Program-made: the position numbers and the translations under genes
Notes under the pieces: model-generated
Database searches by the model: none
What the model was told of the DNA's origin: nothing
The model's input: only the letters and a program-made list of their open reading frames with translations
Assembly: GCA_022605955.1 (NCBI GenBank)
Contig: JAKCOZ010000226.1
Coordinates: forward strand, 310,001 to 374,000
DNA length: 64,000 bases
Direction: 5' to 3'
Source: Rallus limicola
Lineage: Eukaryota > Chordata > Aves > Gruiformes > Rallidae
In this document: positions 12,401 to 24,540 of the stretch, piece by piece
How positions within the stretch are numbered: the first letter of the stretch is position 1
Layout of the letters: each line of letters opens with the position of its first letter

Positions 12401-13810
12401 TTCAGACAAGCTATGCCTTTCAGGCCTAGCTTCTTTACTTTGGGAGCTATTGCTGGACGTTTAGCATGTTTTGAACTGCAGTCTGCTAGGGCCGAGAAAA
12501 GCACCGTAGGAGGTTCCAGGCATGTTCCCTCTTTCCAGGCAAAGGAAAAGGCTGAGAGCCAAAGTGACAGGGTCTGCTCGTGTGTCCTGTTAGGAGGTTT
12601 CAGACAAGCTATGCCTTTCAGGCCTAGCTTCTTTACTTTGGGAGCTATTGCTGGACGTTTAGCATGTTTTGAACTGCAGTCTGCTAGGGCCGAGAAAAGC
12701 ACCGTAGGAGGTTCCAGGCATGTTCCCTCTTTCCAGGCAAAGGAAAAGGCTGAGAGCCAAAGTGACAGGGTCTGCTCGTGTGTCCTGTTAGGAGGTTTCA
12801 GACAAGCTATGCCTTTCAGGCCTAGCTTCTTTACTTTGGGAGTTATTGCTGGACGTTTAGCATGTTTTGAACTGCAGTCTGCTAGGGCCGAGAAAAGCAC
12901 CGTAGGAGGTTCCAGGCATGTTCCCTCTTTCCAGGCAAAGGAAAAGGCTGAGAGCCAAAGTGACAGGGTCTGCTCGTGTGTCCTGTTAGGAGGTTTCAGA
13001 CAAGCTATGCCTTTCAGGCCTAGCTTCTTTACGTTGGGAGCTATTGCTGGACGTTAGCATGTTTTGAACTGCAGTCTGCTAGGGCCGAGAAAAGCACTGT
13101 AGGAGGTTCCAGGCATGTTCCCTCTTTCCAGGCAAAGGAAAAGGCTGAGAGCCAAAGTGACAGGGTCTGCTCGTGTGTCCTGTTAGGAGGTTTCAGACAA
13201 GCTATGCCTTTCAGGCCTAGCTTCTTTACTTTGGGAGTTATTGCTGGACGTTTAGCATGTTTTGAACTGCAGTCTGCTAGGGCCGAGAAAAGCACCGTAG
13301 GAGGTTCCAGGCATGTTCCCTCTTTCCAAGCAAAGGAAAAGGCTGAGAGCCAAAGTGACAGGGTCTGCTCGTGTGTCCTGTTAGGAGGTTTCAGACAAGC
13401 TATGCCTTTCAGGCCTAGCTTCTTTACTTTGGGAGTTATTGCTGGACGTTTAGCATGTTTTGAACTGCAGTCTGCTAGGGCCAAGAAAAGCACCGTAGGA
13501 GGTTCCAGGCATGTTCCCTCTTTCCAGGCAAAGGAAAAGGCTGAGAGCCAAAGTGACAGGGTCTGTTCGTGTGTCCTGTTAGGAGGTTTCAGACAAGCTA
13601 TGCCTTTCAGGCCTAGCTTCTTTACGTTGGGAGCTATTGCTGGACGTTTAGCATGTTTTGAACTGCAGTCTGCTAGGGCCGAGAAAAGCACCGTAGGAGG
13701 TTCCAGGCATGTTCCCTCTTTCCAGGCAAAGGAAAAGGCTGAGAGCCAAAGTGACAGGGTCTGCTCGTGTGTCCTGTTAGGAGGTTTCAGACAAGCTATG
13801 CATTTCAGGC

Positions 13811-13830
13811 CTAGCTTCTTTGGGAGTTAT
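13811..13830 (+). repeat. Monomer with unique 5-bp deletion
   Basis: The usual cttctttactttggg reads cttctttggg here, a loss of 5 bases between two cttt direct repeats, as expected for replication slippage. I find this deletion only once in the window. It accounts for the 5-base shortfall in the 17-monomer interval between the 197-bp variants at 13057 and 16417, and it breaks the long open frames on both strands. Confidence 0.9.
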
Positions 13831-16800
13831 TGCTGGACGTTTAGCATGTTTTGAACTGCAGTCTGCTAGGGCCGAGAAAAGCACCGTAGGAGGTTCCAGG
13901 CATGTTCCCTCTTTCCAGGCAAAGGAAAAGGCTGAGAGCCAAAGTGACAGGGTCTGCTCGTGTGTCCTGTTAGGAGGTTTCAGACAAGCTATGCCTTTCA
14001 GGCCTAGCTTCTTTACTTTGGGAGTTATTGCTGGACGTTTAGCATGTTTTGAACTGCAGTCTGCTAGGGCCGAGAAAAGCACCGTAGGAGGTTCCAGGCA
14101 TGTTCCCTCTTTCCAGGCAAAGGAAATAGCTGAGAGCCAAAGTGACAGGGTCTGCTCGTGTGTCCTGTTAGGAGGTTTCAGACAAGCTATGCCTTTCAGG
14201 CCTAGCTTCTTTAGGTTGGGAGTTATTGCTGGACGTTTTGCATGTTTTGAACTGCAGTCTGCTAGGGCCGAGAAAAGCACCGTAGGAGGTTCCAGGCATG
14301 TTCCCTCTTTCCAGGCAAAGGAAAAGGCTGAGAGCCAAAGTGACAGGGTCTGCTCGTGTGTCCTGTTAGGAGGTTTCAGACAAGCTATGCCTTTCAGGCC
14401 TAGCTTCTTTACTTTGGGAGTTATTGCTGGCCGTTTAGCATGTTTTGAACTGCAGTCTGCTAGGGCCAAGAAAAGCACCGTAGGAGGTTCCAGGCATGTT
14501 CCCTCTTTCCAGGCAAAGGAAAAGGCTGAGAGCCAAAGTGACAGGGTCTGCTCGTGTGTCCTGTTAGGAGGTTTCAGACAAGCTATGCCTTTCAGGCCTA
14601 GCTTCTTTACTTTGGGAGCTATTGCTGGACGTTTAGCATGTTTTGAACTGCAGTCTGCTAGGGCCGAGAAAAGCACCGTAGGAGGTTCCAGGCATGTTCC
14701 CTCTTTCCAGGCAAAGGAAAAGGCTGAGAGCCAAAGTGACAGGGTCTGTTCGTGTGTCCTGTTAGGAGGTTTCAGACAAGCTATGCCTTTCAGGCCTAGC
14801 TTCTTTACTTTGGGAGTTATTGCTGGACGTTTAGCATGTTTTGAACTGCAGTCTGCTAGGGCCGAGAAAAGCACCGTAGGAGGTTCCAGGCATGTTCCCT
14901 CTTTCCAGGCAAAGGAAAAGGCTGAGAGCCAAAGTGACAGGGTCTGCTCGTGTGTCCTGTTAGGAGGTTTCAGACAAGCTATGCCTTTCAGGCCTAGCTT
15001 CTTTACTTTGGGAGCTATTGCTGGACGTTTAGCATGTTTTGAACTGCAGTCTGCTAGGGCCGAGAAAAGCACCGTAGGAGGTTCCAGGCATGTTCCCTCT
15101 TTCCAGGCAAAGGAAAAGGCTGAGAGCCAAAGTGACAGGGTCTGCTCGTGTGTCCTGTTAGGAGGTTTCAGACAAGCTATGCCTTTCAGGCCTAGCTTCT
15201 TTACTTTGGGAGTTATTGCTGGACGTTTAGCATGTTTTGAACTGCAGTCTGCTAGGGCCGAGAAAAGCACCGTAGGAGGTTCCAGGCATGTTCCCTCTTT
15301 CCAGGCAAAGGAAAAGGCTGAGAGCCAAAGTGACAGGGTCTGCTCGTGTGTCCTGTTAGGAGGTTTCAGACAAGCTATGCCTTTCAGGCCTAGCTTCTTT
15401 ACTTTGGGAGCTATTGCTGGACGTTTAGCATGTTTTGAACTGCAGTCTGCTAGGGCCGAGAAAAGCACCGTAGGAGGTTCCAGGCATGTTCCCTCTTTCC
15501 AGGCAAAGGAAAAGGCTGAGAGCCAAAGTGACAGGGTCTGTTCGTGTGTCCTGTTAGGAGGTTTCAGACAAGCTATGCCTTTCAGGCCTAGCTTCTTTAC
15601 TTTGGGAGCTATTGCTGGACGTTTAGCATGTTTTGAACTGCAGTCTGCTAGGGCCGAGAAAAGCACCGTAGGAGGTTCCAGGCATGTTCCCTCTTTCCAG
15701 GCAAAGGAAAAGGCTGAGAGCCAAAGTGACAGGGTCTGCTCGTGTGTCCTGTTAGGAGGTTTCAGACAAGCTATGCCTTTCAGGCCTAGCTTCTTTACTT
15801 TGGGAGCTATTGCTGGACGTTTAGCATGTTTTGAACTGCAGTCTGCTAGGGCCGAGAAAAGCACCGTAGGAGGTTCCAGGCATGTTCCCTCTTTCCAGGC
15901 AAAGGAAAAGGCTGAGAGCCAAAGTGACAGGGTCTGCTCGTGTGTCCTGTTAGGAGGTTTCAGACAAGCTATGCCTTTCAGGCCTAGCTTCTTTACTTTG
16001 GGAGCTATTGCTGGACGTTTAGCATGTTTTGAACTGCAGTCTGCTAGGGCCGAGAAAAGCACCGTAGGAGGTTCCAGGCATGTTCCCTCTTTCCAGGCAA
16101 AGGAAAAGGCTGAGAGCCAAAGTGACAGGGTCTGCTCGTGTGTCCTGTTAGGAGGTTTCAGACAAGCTATGCCTTTCAGGCCTAGCTTCTTTACTTTGGG
16201 AGCTATTGCTGGACGTTTAGCATGTTTTGAACTGCAGTCTGCTAGGGCCGAGAAAAGCACCGTAGGAGGTTCCAGGCATGTTCCCTCTTTCCAGGCAAAG
16301 GAAAAGGCTGAGAGCCAAAGTGACAGGGTCTGCTCGTGTGTCCTGTTAGGAGGTTTCAGACAAGCTATGCCTTTCAGGCCTAGCTTCTTTACGTTGGGAG
16401 CTATTGCTGGACGTTAGCATGTTTTGAACTGCAGTCTGCTAGGGCCGAGAAAAGCACCGTAGGAGGTTCCAGGCATGTTCCCTCTTTCCAGGCAAAGGAA
16501 AAGGCTGAGAGCCAAAGTGACAGGGTCTGCTCGTGTGTCCTGTTAGGAGGTTTCAGACAAGCTATGCCTTTCAGGCCTAGCTTCTTTACTTTGGGAGTTA
16601 TTGCTGGACGTTTAGCATGTTTTGAACTGCAGTCTGCTAGGGCCGAGAAAAGCACCGTAGGAGGTTCCAGGCATGTTCCCTCTTTCCAGGCAAAGGAAAA
16701 GGCTGAGAGCCAAAGTGACAGGGTCTGTTCGTGTGTCCTGTTAGGAGGTTTCAGACAAGCTATGCCTTTCAGGCCTAGCTTCTTTACGTTGGGAGCTATT

Positions 16801-18739
16801 GCTGGACGTTTAGCATGTTTTGAACTGCAGTCTGCTAGGGCCGAGAAAAGCACCGTAGGAGGTTCCAGGCATGTTCCCTCATTCCAGGCAAAGGAAAAGG
16901 CTGAGAGCCAAAGTGACAGGGTCTGCTCGTGTGTCCTGTTAGGAGGTTTCAGACAAGCTATGCATTTCAGGCCTAGCTTCTTTACTTTGGGAGTTATTGC
17001 TGGACGTTTAGCATGTTTTGAACTGCAGTCTGCTAGGGCCGAGAAAAGCACCGTAGGAGGTTCCAGGCATGTTCCCTCTTTCCAGGCAAAGGAAAAGGCT
17101 GAGAGCCAAAGTGACAGGGTCTGCTCGTGTGTCCTGTTAGGAAGTTTCAGACAAGCTATGCCTTTCAGGCCTATCTTCTTTACTTTGGGAGTTATTGCTG
17201 GACGTTTAGCATGTTTTGAACTGCAGTCTGCTAGGGCCGAGAAAAGCACCGTAGGAGGTTCCAGGCATGTTCCCTCTTTCCAGGCAAAGGAAAAGGCTGA
17301 GAGCCAAAGTGACAGGGTCTGCTCGTGTGTCCTGTTAGGAGGTTTCAGACAAGCTATGCCTTTCAGGCCTAGCTTCTTTACTTTGGGAGTTATTGCTGGA
17401 CGTTTAGCATGTTTTGAACTGCAGTCTGCTAGGGCCGAGAAAAGCACCGTAGGAGGTTCCAGGCATGTTCCCTCTTTCCAGGCAAAGGAAAAGGCTGAGA
17501 GCCAAAGTGACAGGGTCTGCTCGTGTGTCCTGTTAGGAGGTTTCAGACAAGCTATGCCTTTCAGGCCTAGCTTCTTTACTTTGGGAGCTATTGCTGGACG
17601 TTTAGCATGTTTTGAACTGCAGTCTGCTAGGGCCGAGAAAAGCACCGTAGGAGGTTCCAGGCATGTTCCCTCTTTCCAGGCAAAGGAAAAGGCTGAGAGC
17701 CAAAGTGACAGGGTCTGCTCGTGTGTCCTGTTAGGAGGTTTCAGACAAGCTATGCCTTTCAGGCCTAGCTTCTTTACTTTGGGAGTTATTGCTGGACGTT
17801 TAGCATGTTTTGAACTGCAGTCTGCTAGGGCCGAGAAAAGCACCGTAGGAGGTTCCAGGCATGTTCCCTCTTTCCAGGCAAAGGAAAAGGCTGAGAGCCA
17901 AAGTGACAGGGTCTGCTCGTGTGTCCTGTTAGGAGGTTTCAGACAAGCTATGCCTTTCAGGCCTAGCTTCTTTACTTTGGGAGCTATTGCTGGACGTTTA
18001 GCATGTTTTGAACTGCAGTCTGCTAGGGCCGAGAAAAGCACCGTAGGAGGTTCCAGGCATGTTCCCTCTTTCCAGGCAAAGGAAAAGGCTGAGAGCCAAA
18101 GTGACAGGGTCTGCTCGTGTGTCCTGTTAGGAGGTTTCAGACAAGCTATGCCTTTCAGGCCTAGCTTCTTTACTTTGGGAGTTATTGCTGGACGTTTAGC
18201 ATGTTTTGAACTGCAGTCTGCTAGGGCCGAGAAAAGCACCGTAGGAGGTTCCAGGCATGTTCCCTCTTTCCAGGCAAAGGAAAAGGCTGAGAGCCAAAGT
18301 GACAGGGTCTGCTCGTGTGTCCTGTTAGGAGGTTTCAGACAAGCTATGCCTTTCAGGCCTAGCTTCTTTACGTTGGGAGCTATTGCTGGACGTTAGCATG
18401 TTTTGAACTGCAGTCTGCTAGGGCCGAGAAAAGCACCGTAGGAGGTTCCAGGCATGTTCCCTCTTTCCAGGCAAAGGAAAAGGCTGAGAGCCAAAGTGAC
18501 AGGGTCTGCTCGTGTGTCCTGTTAGGAGGTTTCAGACAAGCTATGCCTTTCAGGCCTAGCTTCTTTACTTTGGGAGCTATTGCTGGACGTTTAGCATGTT
18601 TTGAACTGCAGTCTGCTAGGGCCGAGAAAAGCACCGTAGGAGGTTCCAGGCATGTTCCCTCTTTCCAGGCAAAGGAAAAGGCTGAGAGCCAAAGTGACAG
18701 GGTCTGCTCGTGTGTCCTGTTAGGAGGTTTCAGACAAGC

Positions 18740-21700
18740 TATGCCTTTCGGGCCTAGCTTCTTTACTTTGGGAGTTATTGCTGGACGTTTAGCATGTTTT
18801 GAACTGCAGTCTGCTAGGGCCGAGAAAAGCACCGTAGGAGGTTCCAGGCATGTTCCCTCTTTCCAGGCAAAGGAAAAGGCTGAGAGCCAAAGTGACAGGG
18901 TCTGCTCGTGTGTCCTGTTAGGACGTTTCAGACAAGCTATGCCTTTCAGGCCTAGCTTCTTTACTTTGGGAGTTATTGCTGGACGTTTAGCATGTTTTGA
19001 ACTGCAGTCTGCTAGGGCCGAGAAAAGCACCATAGGAGGTTCCAGGCATGTTCCCTCTTTCCAGGCAAAGGAAAAGGCTGAGAGCCAAAGTGACAGGGTC
19101 TGCTCATGTGTCCTGTTAGGAGGTTTCAGACAAGCTATGCCTTTCAGGCCTAGCTTCTTTACGTTGGGAGTTATTGCTGGACGTTTAGCATGTTTTGAAC
19201 TGCAGTCTGCTAGGGCCGAGAAAAGCACCGTAGGAGGTTCCAGGCATGTTCCCTCTTTCCAGGCAAAGGAAAAGGCTGAGAGCCAAAGTGACAGGGTCTG
19301 CTCGTGTGTCCTGTTAGGAGGTTTCAGACAAGCTATGCCTTTCAGGCCTAGCTTCTTTACTTTGGGAGTTATTGCTGGACGTTTAGCATGTTTTGAACTG
19401 CAGTCTGCTAGGGCCGAGAAAAGCACCGTAGGAGGTTCCAGGCATGTTCCCTCTTTCCAGGCAAAGGAAAAGGCTGAGAGCCAAAGTGACAGGGTCTGCT
19501 CGTGTGTCCTGTTAGGAGGTTTCAGACAAGCTATGCCTTTCAGGCCTAGCTTCTTTACTTTGGGAGTTATTGCTGGACGTTTAGCATGTTTTGAACTGCA
19601 GTCTGCTAGGGCCGAGAAAAGCACCGTAGGAGGTTCGAGGCATGTTCCCTCTTTCCAGGCAAAGGAAAAGGCTGAGAGCCAAAGTGACAGGGTCTGCTCG
19701 TGTGTCCTGTTAGGAGGTTTCAGACAAGCTATGCCTTTCAGGCCTAGCTTCTTTACTTTGGGAGTTATTGCTGGACGTTTAGCATGTTTTGAACTGCAGT
19801 CTGCTAGGGCCGAGAAAAGCACCGTAGGAGGTTCCAGGCATGTTCCCTCTTTCCAGGCAAAGGAAAAGGCTGAGAACCAAAGTGACAGGGTCTGCTCGTG
19901 TGTCCTGTTAGGAGGTTTCAGACAAGCTATGCCTTTCAGGCCTAGCTTCTTTACGTTGGGAGTTATTGCTGGACGTTTAGCATGTTTTGAACTGCAGTCT
20001 GCTAGGGCCGAGAAAAGCACCGTAGGAGGTTCCAGGCATGTTCCCTCTTTCCAGGCAAAGGAAAAGGCTGAGAGCCAAAGTGACAGGGTCTGCTCGTGTG
20101 TCCTGTTAGGAGGTTTCAGACAAGCTATGCCTTTCAGGCCTAGCTTCTTTACTTTGGGAGTTATTGCTGGACGTTTAGCATGTTTTGAACTGCAGTCTGC
20201 TAGGGCCGAGAAAAGCACCGTAGGAGGTTCCAGGCATGTTCCCTCTTTCCAGGCAAAGGAAAAGGCTGAGAGCCAAAGTGACAGAGTCTGTTCGTGTGTC
20301 CTGTTAGGAGGTTTCAGACAAGCTATGCCTTTCAGGCCTAGCTTCTTTACTTTGGGAGCTATTGCTGGACGTTTAGCATGTTTTGAACTGCAGTCTGCTA
20401 GGGCCGAGAAAAGCACCGTAGGAGGTTCCAGGCATGTTCCCTCTTTCCAGGCAAAGGAAAAGGCTGAGAGCCAAAGTGACAGGGTCTGTTCGTGTGTCCT
20501 GTTAGGAGGTTTCAGACAAGCTATGCCTTTCAGGCCTAGCTTCTTTACTTTGGGAGCTATTGCTGGACGTTTAGCATGTTTTGAACTGCAGTCTGCTAGG
20601 GCCGAGAAAAGCACCGTAGGAGGTTCCAGGCATGTTCCCTCTTTCCAGGCAAAGGAAAAGGCTGAGATCCAAAGTGACAGTGTCTGCTCGTGTGTCCTGT
20701 TAGGAGGTTTCAGACAAGCTATGCCTTTCAGGCCTAGCTTCTTTACTTTGGGAGCTATTGCTGGACGTTTAGCATGTTTTGAACTGCAGTCTGCTAGGGC
20801 CGAGAAAAGCACCGTAGGAGGTTCCAGGCATGTTCCCTCTTTCCAGGCAAAGGAAAAGGCTGAGAGCCAAAGTGACAGGGTCTGCTCGTGTGTCCTGTTA
20901 GGAGGTTTCAGACAAGCTATGCCTTTCAGGCCTAGCTTCTTTACTTTGGGAGCTATTGCTGGACGTTTAGCATGTTTTGAACTGCAGTCTGCTAGGGCCG
21001 AGAAAAGCACCGTAGGAGGTTCCAGGCATGTTCCCTCTTTCCAGGCAAAGGAAAAGGCTGAGAGCCAAAGTGACAGGGTCTGCTCGTGTGTCCTGTTAGG
21101 AGGTTTCAGACAAGCTATGCCTTTCAGGCCTAGCTTCTTTACTTTGGGAGCTATTGCTGGACGTTTAGCATGTTTTGAACTGCAGTCTGCTAGGGCCGAG
21201 AAAAGCACCGTAGCAGGTTCCAGGCATGTTCCCTCTTTCCAGGCAAAGGAAAAGGCTGAGAGCCAAAGTGACAGGGTCTGCTCGTGTGTCCTGTTAGGAG
21301 GTTTCAGACAAGCTATGTCTTTCAGGCCTAGCTTCTTTACTTTGGGAGCTATTGCTGGACGTTTAGCATGTTTTGAACTGCAGTCTGCTAGGGCCGAGAA
21401 AAGCACCGTAGGAGGTTCCAGGCATGTTCCCTCTTTCCAGGCAAAGGAAAAGGCTGAGAGCCAAAGTGACAGGGTCTGCTCGTGTGTCCTGTTAGGAGGT
21501 TTCAGACAAGCTATGCCTTTCAGGCCTAGCTTCTTTACTTTGGGAGCTATTGCTGGACGTTTAGCATGTTTTGAACTGCAGTCTGCTAGGGCCGAGAAAA
21601 GCACCGTAGGAGGTTCCAGGCATGTTCCCTCTTTCCAGGCAAAGGAAAAGGCTGAGAGCCAAAGTGACAGGGTCTGCTCGTGTGTCCTGTTAGGAGGTTT

Positions 21701-22553
21701 CAGACAAGCTATGCCTTTCAGGCCTAGCTTCTTTACGTTGGGAGCTATTGCTGGACGTTTAGCATGTTTTGAACTGCAGTCTGCTAGGGCCGAGAAAAGC
21801 ACCGTAGGAGGTTCCAGGCATGTTCCCTCTTTCCAGGCAAAGGAAAAGGCTGAGAGCCAAAGTGACAGGGTCTGCTCGTGTGTCCTGTTAGGAGGTTTCA
21901 GACAAGCTATGCCTTTCAGGCCTAGCTTCTTTACTTTGGGAGCTATTGCTGGACGTTTAGCATGTTTTGAACTGCAGTCTGCTAGGGCCGAGAAAAGCAC
22001 CGTAGGAGGTTCCAGGCATGTTCCCTCTTTCCAGGCAAAGGAAAAGGCTGAGAGCCAAAGTGACAGGGTCTGCTCGTGTGTCCTGTTAGGAGGTTTCAGA
22101 CAAGCTATGCCTTTCAGGCCTAGCTTCTTTACTTTGGGAGCTATTGCTGGACGTTTAGCATGTTTTGAACTGCAGTCTGCTAGGGCCGAGAAAAGCACCG
22201 TAGGAGGTTCCAGGCATGTTCCCTCTTTCCAGGCAAAGGAAAAGGCTGAGAGCCAAAGTGACAGGGTCTGCTCGTGTGTCCTGTTAGGAGGTTTCAGACA
22301 AGCTATGCCTTTCAGGCCTAGCTTCTTTACTTTGGGAGCTATTGCTGGACGTTTAGCATGTTTTGAACTGCAGTCTGCTAGGGCCAAGAAAAGCACCGTA
22401 GGAGGTTCCAGGCATGTTCCCTCTTTCCAGGCAAAGGAAAAGGCTGAGAGCCAAAGTGACAGGGTCTGCTCGTGTGTCCTGTTAGGAGGTTTCAGACAAG
22501 CTATGCCTTTCAGGCCTAGCTTCTTTACGTTGGGAGCTATTGCTGGACGTTAG
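18740..22553 (+). repeat. Class block: 8 T-class monomers followed by 12 C-class monomers
   Basis: At the gggagC/Ttatt site, eight successive monomers (from about 18,770 to 20,160) have T and the next twelve (from about 20,356 to 22,540) have C. The last of the twelve is a 197-bp variant. Elsewhere the two classes are more intermixed. The sharp switch suggests local amplification of each class. Within the block, linked rare variants (agagtctgttcg at 20285 and cagtgtctg at 20681) match those at 45821/46217 and 47999/48395. Confidence 0.8.
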
Positions 22554-23344
22554 CATGTTTTGAACTGCAGTCTGCTAGGGCCGAGAAAAGCACCGTAGGA
22601 GGTTCCAGGCATGTTCCCTCTTTCCAGGCAAAGGAAAAGGCTGAGAGCCAAAGTGACAGGGTCTGCTCGTGTGTCCTGTTAGGAGGTTTCAGACAAGCTA
22701 TGCCTTTCAGGCCTAGCTTCTTTACTTTGGGAGCTATTGCTGGACGTTTAGCATGTTTTGAACTGCAGTCTGCTAGGGCCGAGAAAAGCACCGTAGGAGG
22801 TTCCAGGCATGTTCCCTCTTTCCAGGCAAAGGAAAAGGCTGAGAGCCAAAGTGACAGGGTCTGCTCGTGTGTCCTGTTAGGAGGTTTCAGACAAGCTATG
22901 CCTTTCAGGCCTAGCTTCTTTACTTTGGGAGCTATTGCTGGACGTTTAGCATGTTTTGAACTGCAGTCTGCTAGGGCCGAGAAAAGCACCGTAGGAGGTT
23001 CCAGGCATGTTCCCTCTTTCCAGGCAAAGGAAAAGGCTGAGAGCCAAAGTGACAGGGTCTGCTCGTGTGTCCTGTTAGGAGGTTTCAGACAAGCTATGCC
23101 TTTCAGGCCTAGCTTCTTTACTTTGGGAGCTATTGCTGGACGTTTAGCATGTTTTGAACTGCAGTCTGCTAGGGCCGAGAAAAGCACCGTAGGAGGTTCC
23201 AGGCATGTTCCCTCTTTCCAGGCAAAGGAAAAGGCTGAGAGCCAAAGTGACAGGGTCTGCTCGTGTGTCCTGTTAGGAGGTTTCAGACAAGCTATGCCTT
23301 TCAGGCCTAGCTTCTTTACGTTGGGAGCTATTGCTGGACGTTAG

Positions 23345-24540
23345 CATGTTTTGAACTGCAGTCTGCTAGGGCCGAGAAAAGCACCGTAGGAGGTTCCAGG
23401 CATGTTCCCTCTTTCCAGGCAAAGGAAAAGGCTGAGAGCCAAAGTGACAGGGTCTGCTCGTGTGTCCTGTTAGGAGGTTTCAGACAAGCTATGCCTTTCA
23501 GGCCTAGCTTCTTTACTTTGGTAGCTATTGCTGGACGTTTAGCATGTTTTGAACTGCAGTCTGCTAGGGCCGAGAAAAGCACCGTAGGAGGTTCCAGGCA
23601 TGTTCCCTCTTTCCAGGCAAAGGAAAAGGCTGAGAGCCAAAGTGACAGGGTCTGCTCGTGTGTCCTGTTAGGAGGTTTCAGACAAGCTATGCCTTTCAGG
23701 CCTAGCTTCTTTACGTTGGGAGCTATTGCTGGACGTTTAGCATGTTTTGAACTGCAGTCTGCTAGGGCCGAGAAAAGCACCGTAGGAGGTTCCAGGCATG
23801 TTCCCTCTTTCCAGGCAAAGGAAAAGGCTGAGAGCCAAAGTGACAGGGTCTGCTCGTGTGTCCTGTTAGGAGGTTTCAGACAAGCTATGCCTTTCAGGCC
23901 TAGCTTCTTTAGGTTGGGAGTTATTGCTGGACGTTTAGCATGTTTTGAACTGCAGTCTGCTAGGGCCGAGAAAAGCACCGTAGGAGGTTCCAGGCATGTT
24001 CCCTCTTTCCAGGCAAAGGAAAAGGCTGAGAGCCAAAGTGACAGGGTCTGCTCGTGTGTCCTGTTAGGAGGTTTCAGACAAGCTATGCCTTTCAGGCCTA
24101 GCTTCTTTACTTTGGGAGTTATTGCTGGACGTTTAGCATGTTTTGAACTGCAGTCTGCTAGGGCCGAGAAAAGCACCGTAGGAGGTTCCAGGCATGTTCC
24201 CTCTTTCCAGGCAAAGGAAAAGGCTGAGAGCCAAAGTGACAGGGTCTGTTCGTGTGTCCTGTTAGGAGGTTTCAGACAAGCTATGCCTTTCAGGCCTAGC
24301 TTCTTTACGTTGGGAGCTATTGCTGGACGTTAGCATGTTTTGAACTGCAGTCTGCTAAGGCCGAGAAAAGCACCGTAGGAGGTTCCAGGCATGTTCCCTC
24401 TTTCCAGGCAAAGGAAAAGGCTGAGAGCCAAAGTGACAGGGTCTGCTCGTGTGTCCTGTTAGGAGGTTTCAGACAAGCTATGCCTTTCAGGCCTAGCTTC
24501 TTTACTTTGGTAGCTATTGCTGGACGTTTAGCATGTTTTG
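23345..24540 (+). repeat. Segmental duplication copy A1 (partner 30,864-32,060, offset 7,519 bp)
   Basis: Five monomers between two 197-bp variants (23,344-24,333) have the same variant order as 30,863-31,852: ctttggTagct, acgttgggagct, aggttgggagtt, gggagtt, and a closing acgttggg monomer with the one-T deletion. The following monomer in both copies has gctaaggccgag and then ctttggTagct again, so the match continues past the second landmark. The offset is 38 monomers minus the five one-base deletions lying between. The copies diverge once the next array segments insert different monomers. Confidence 0.85.
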
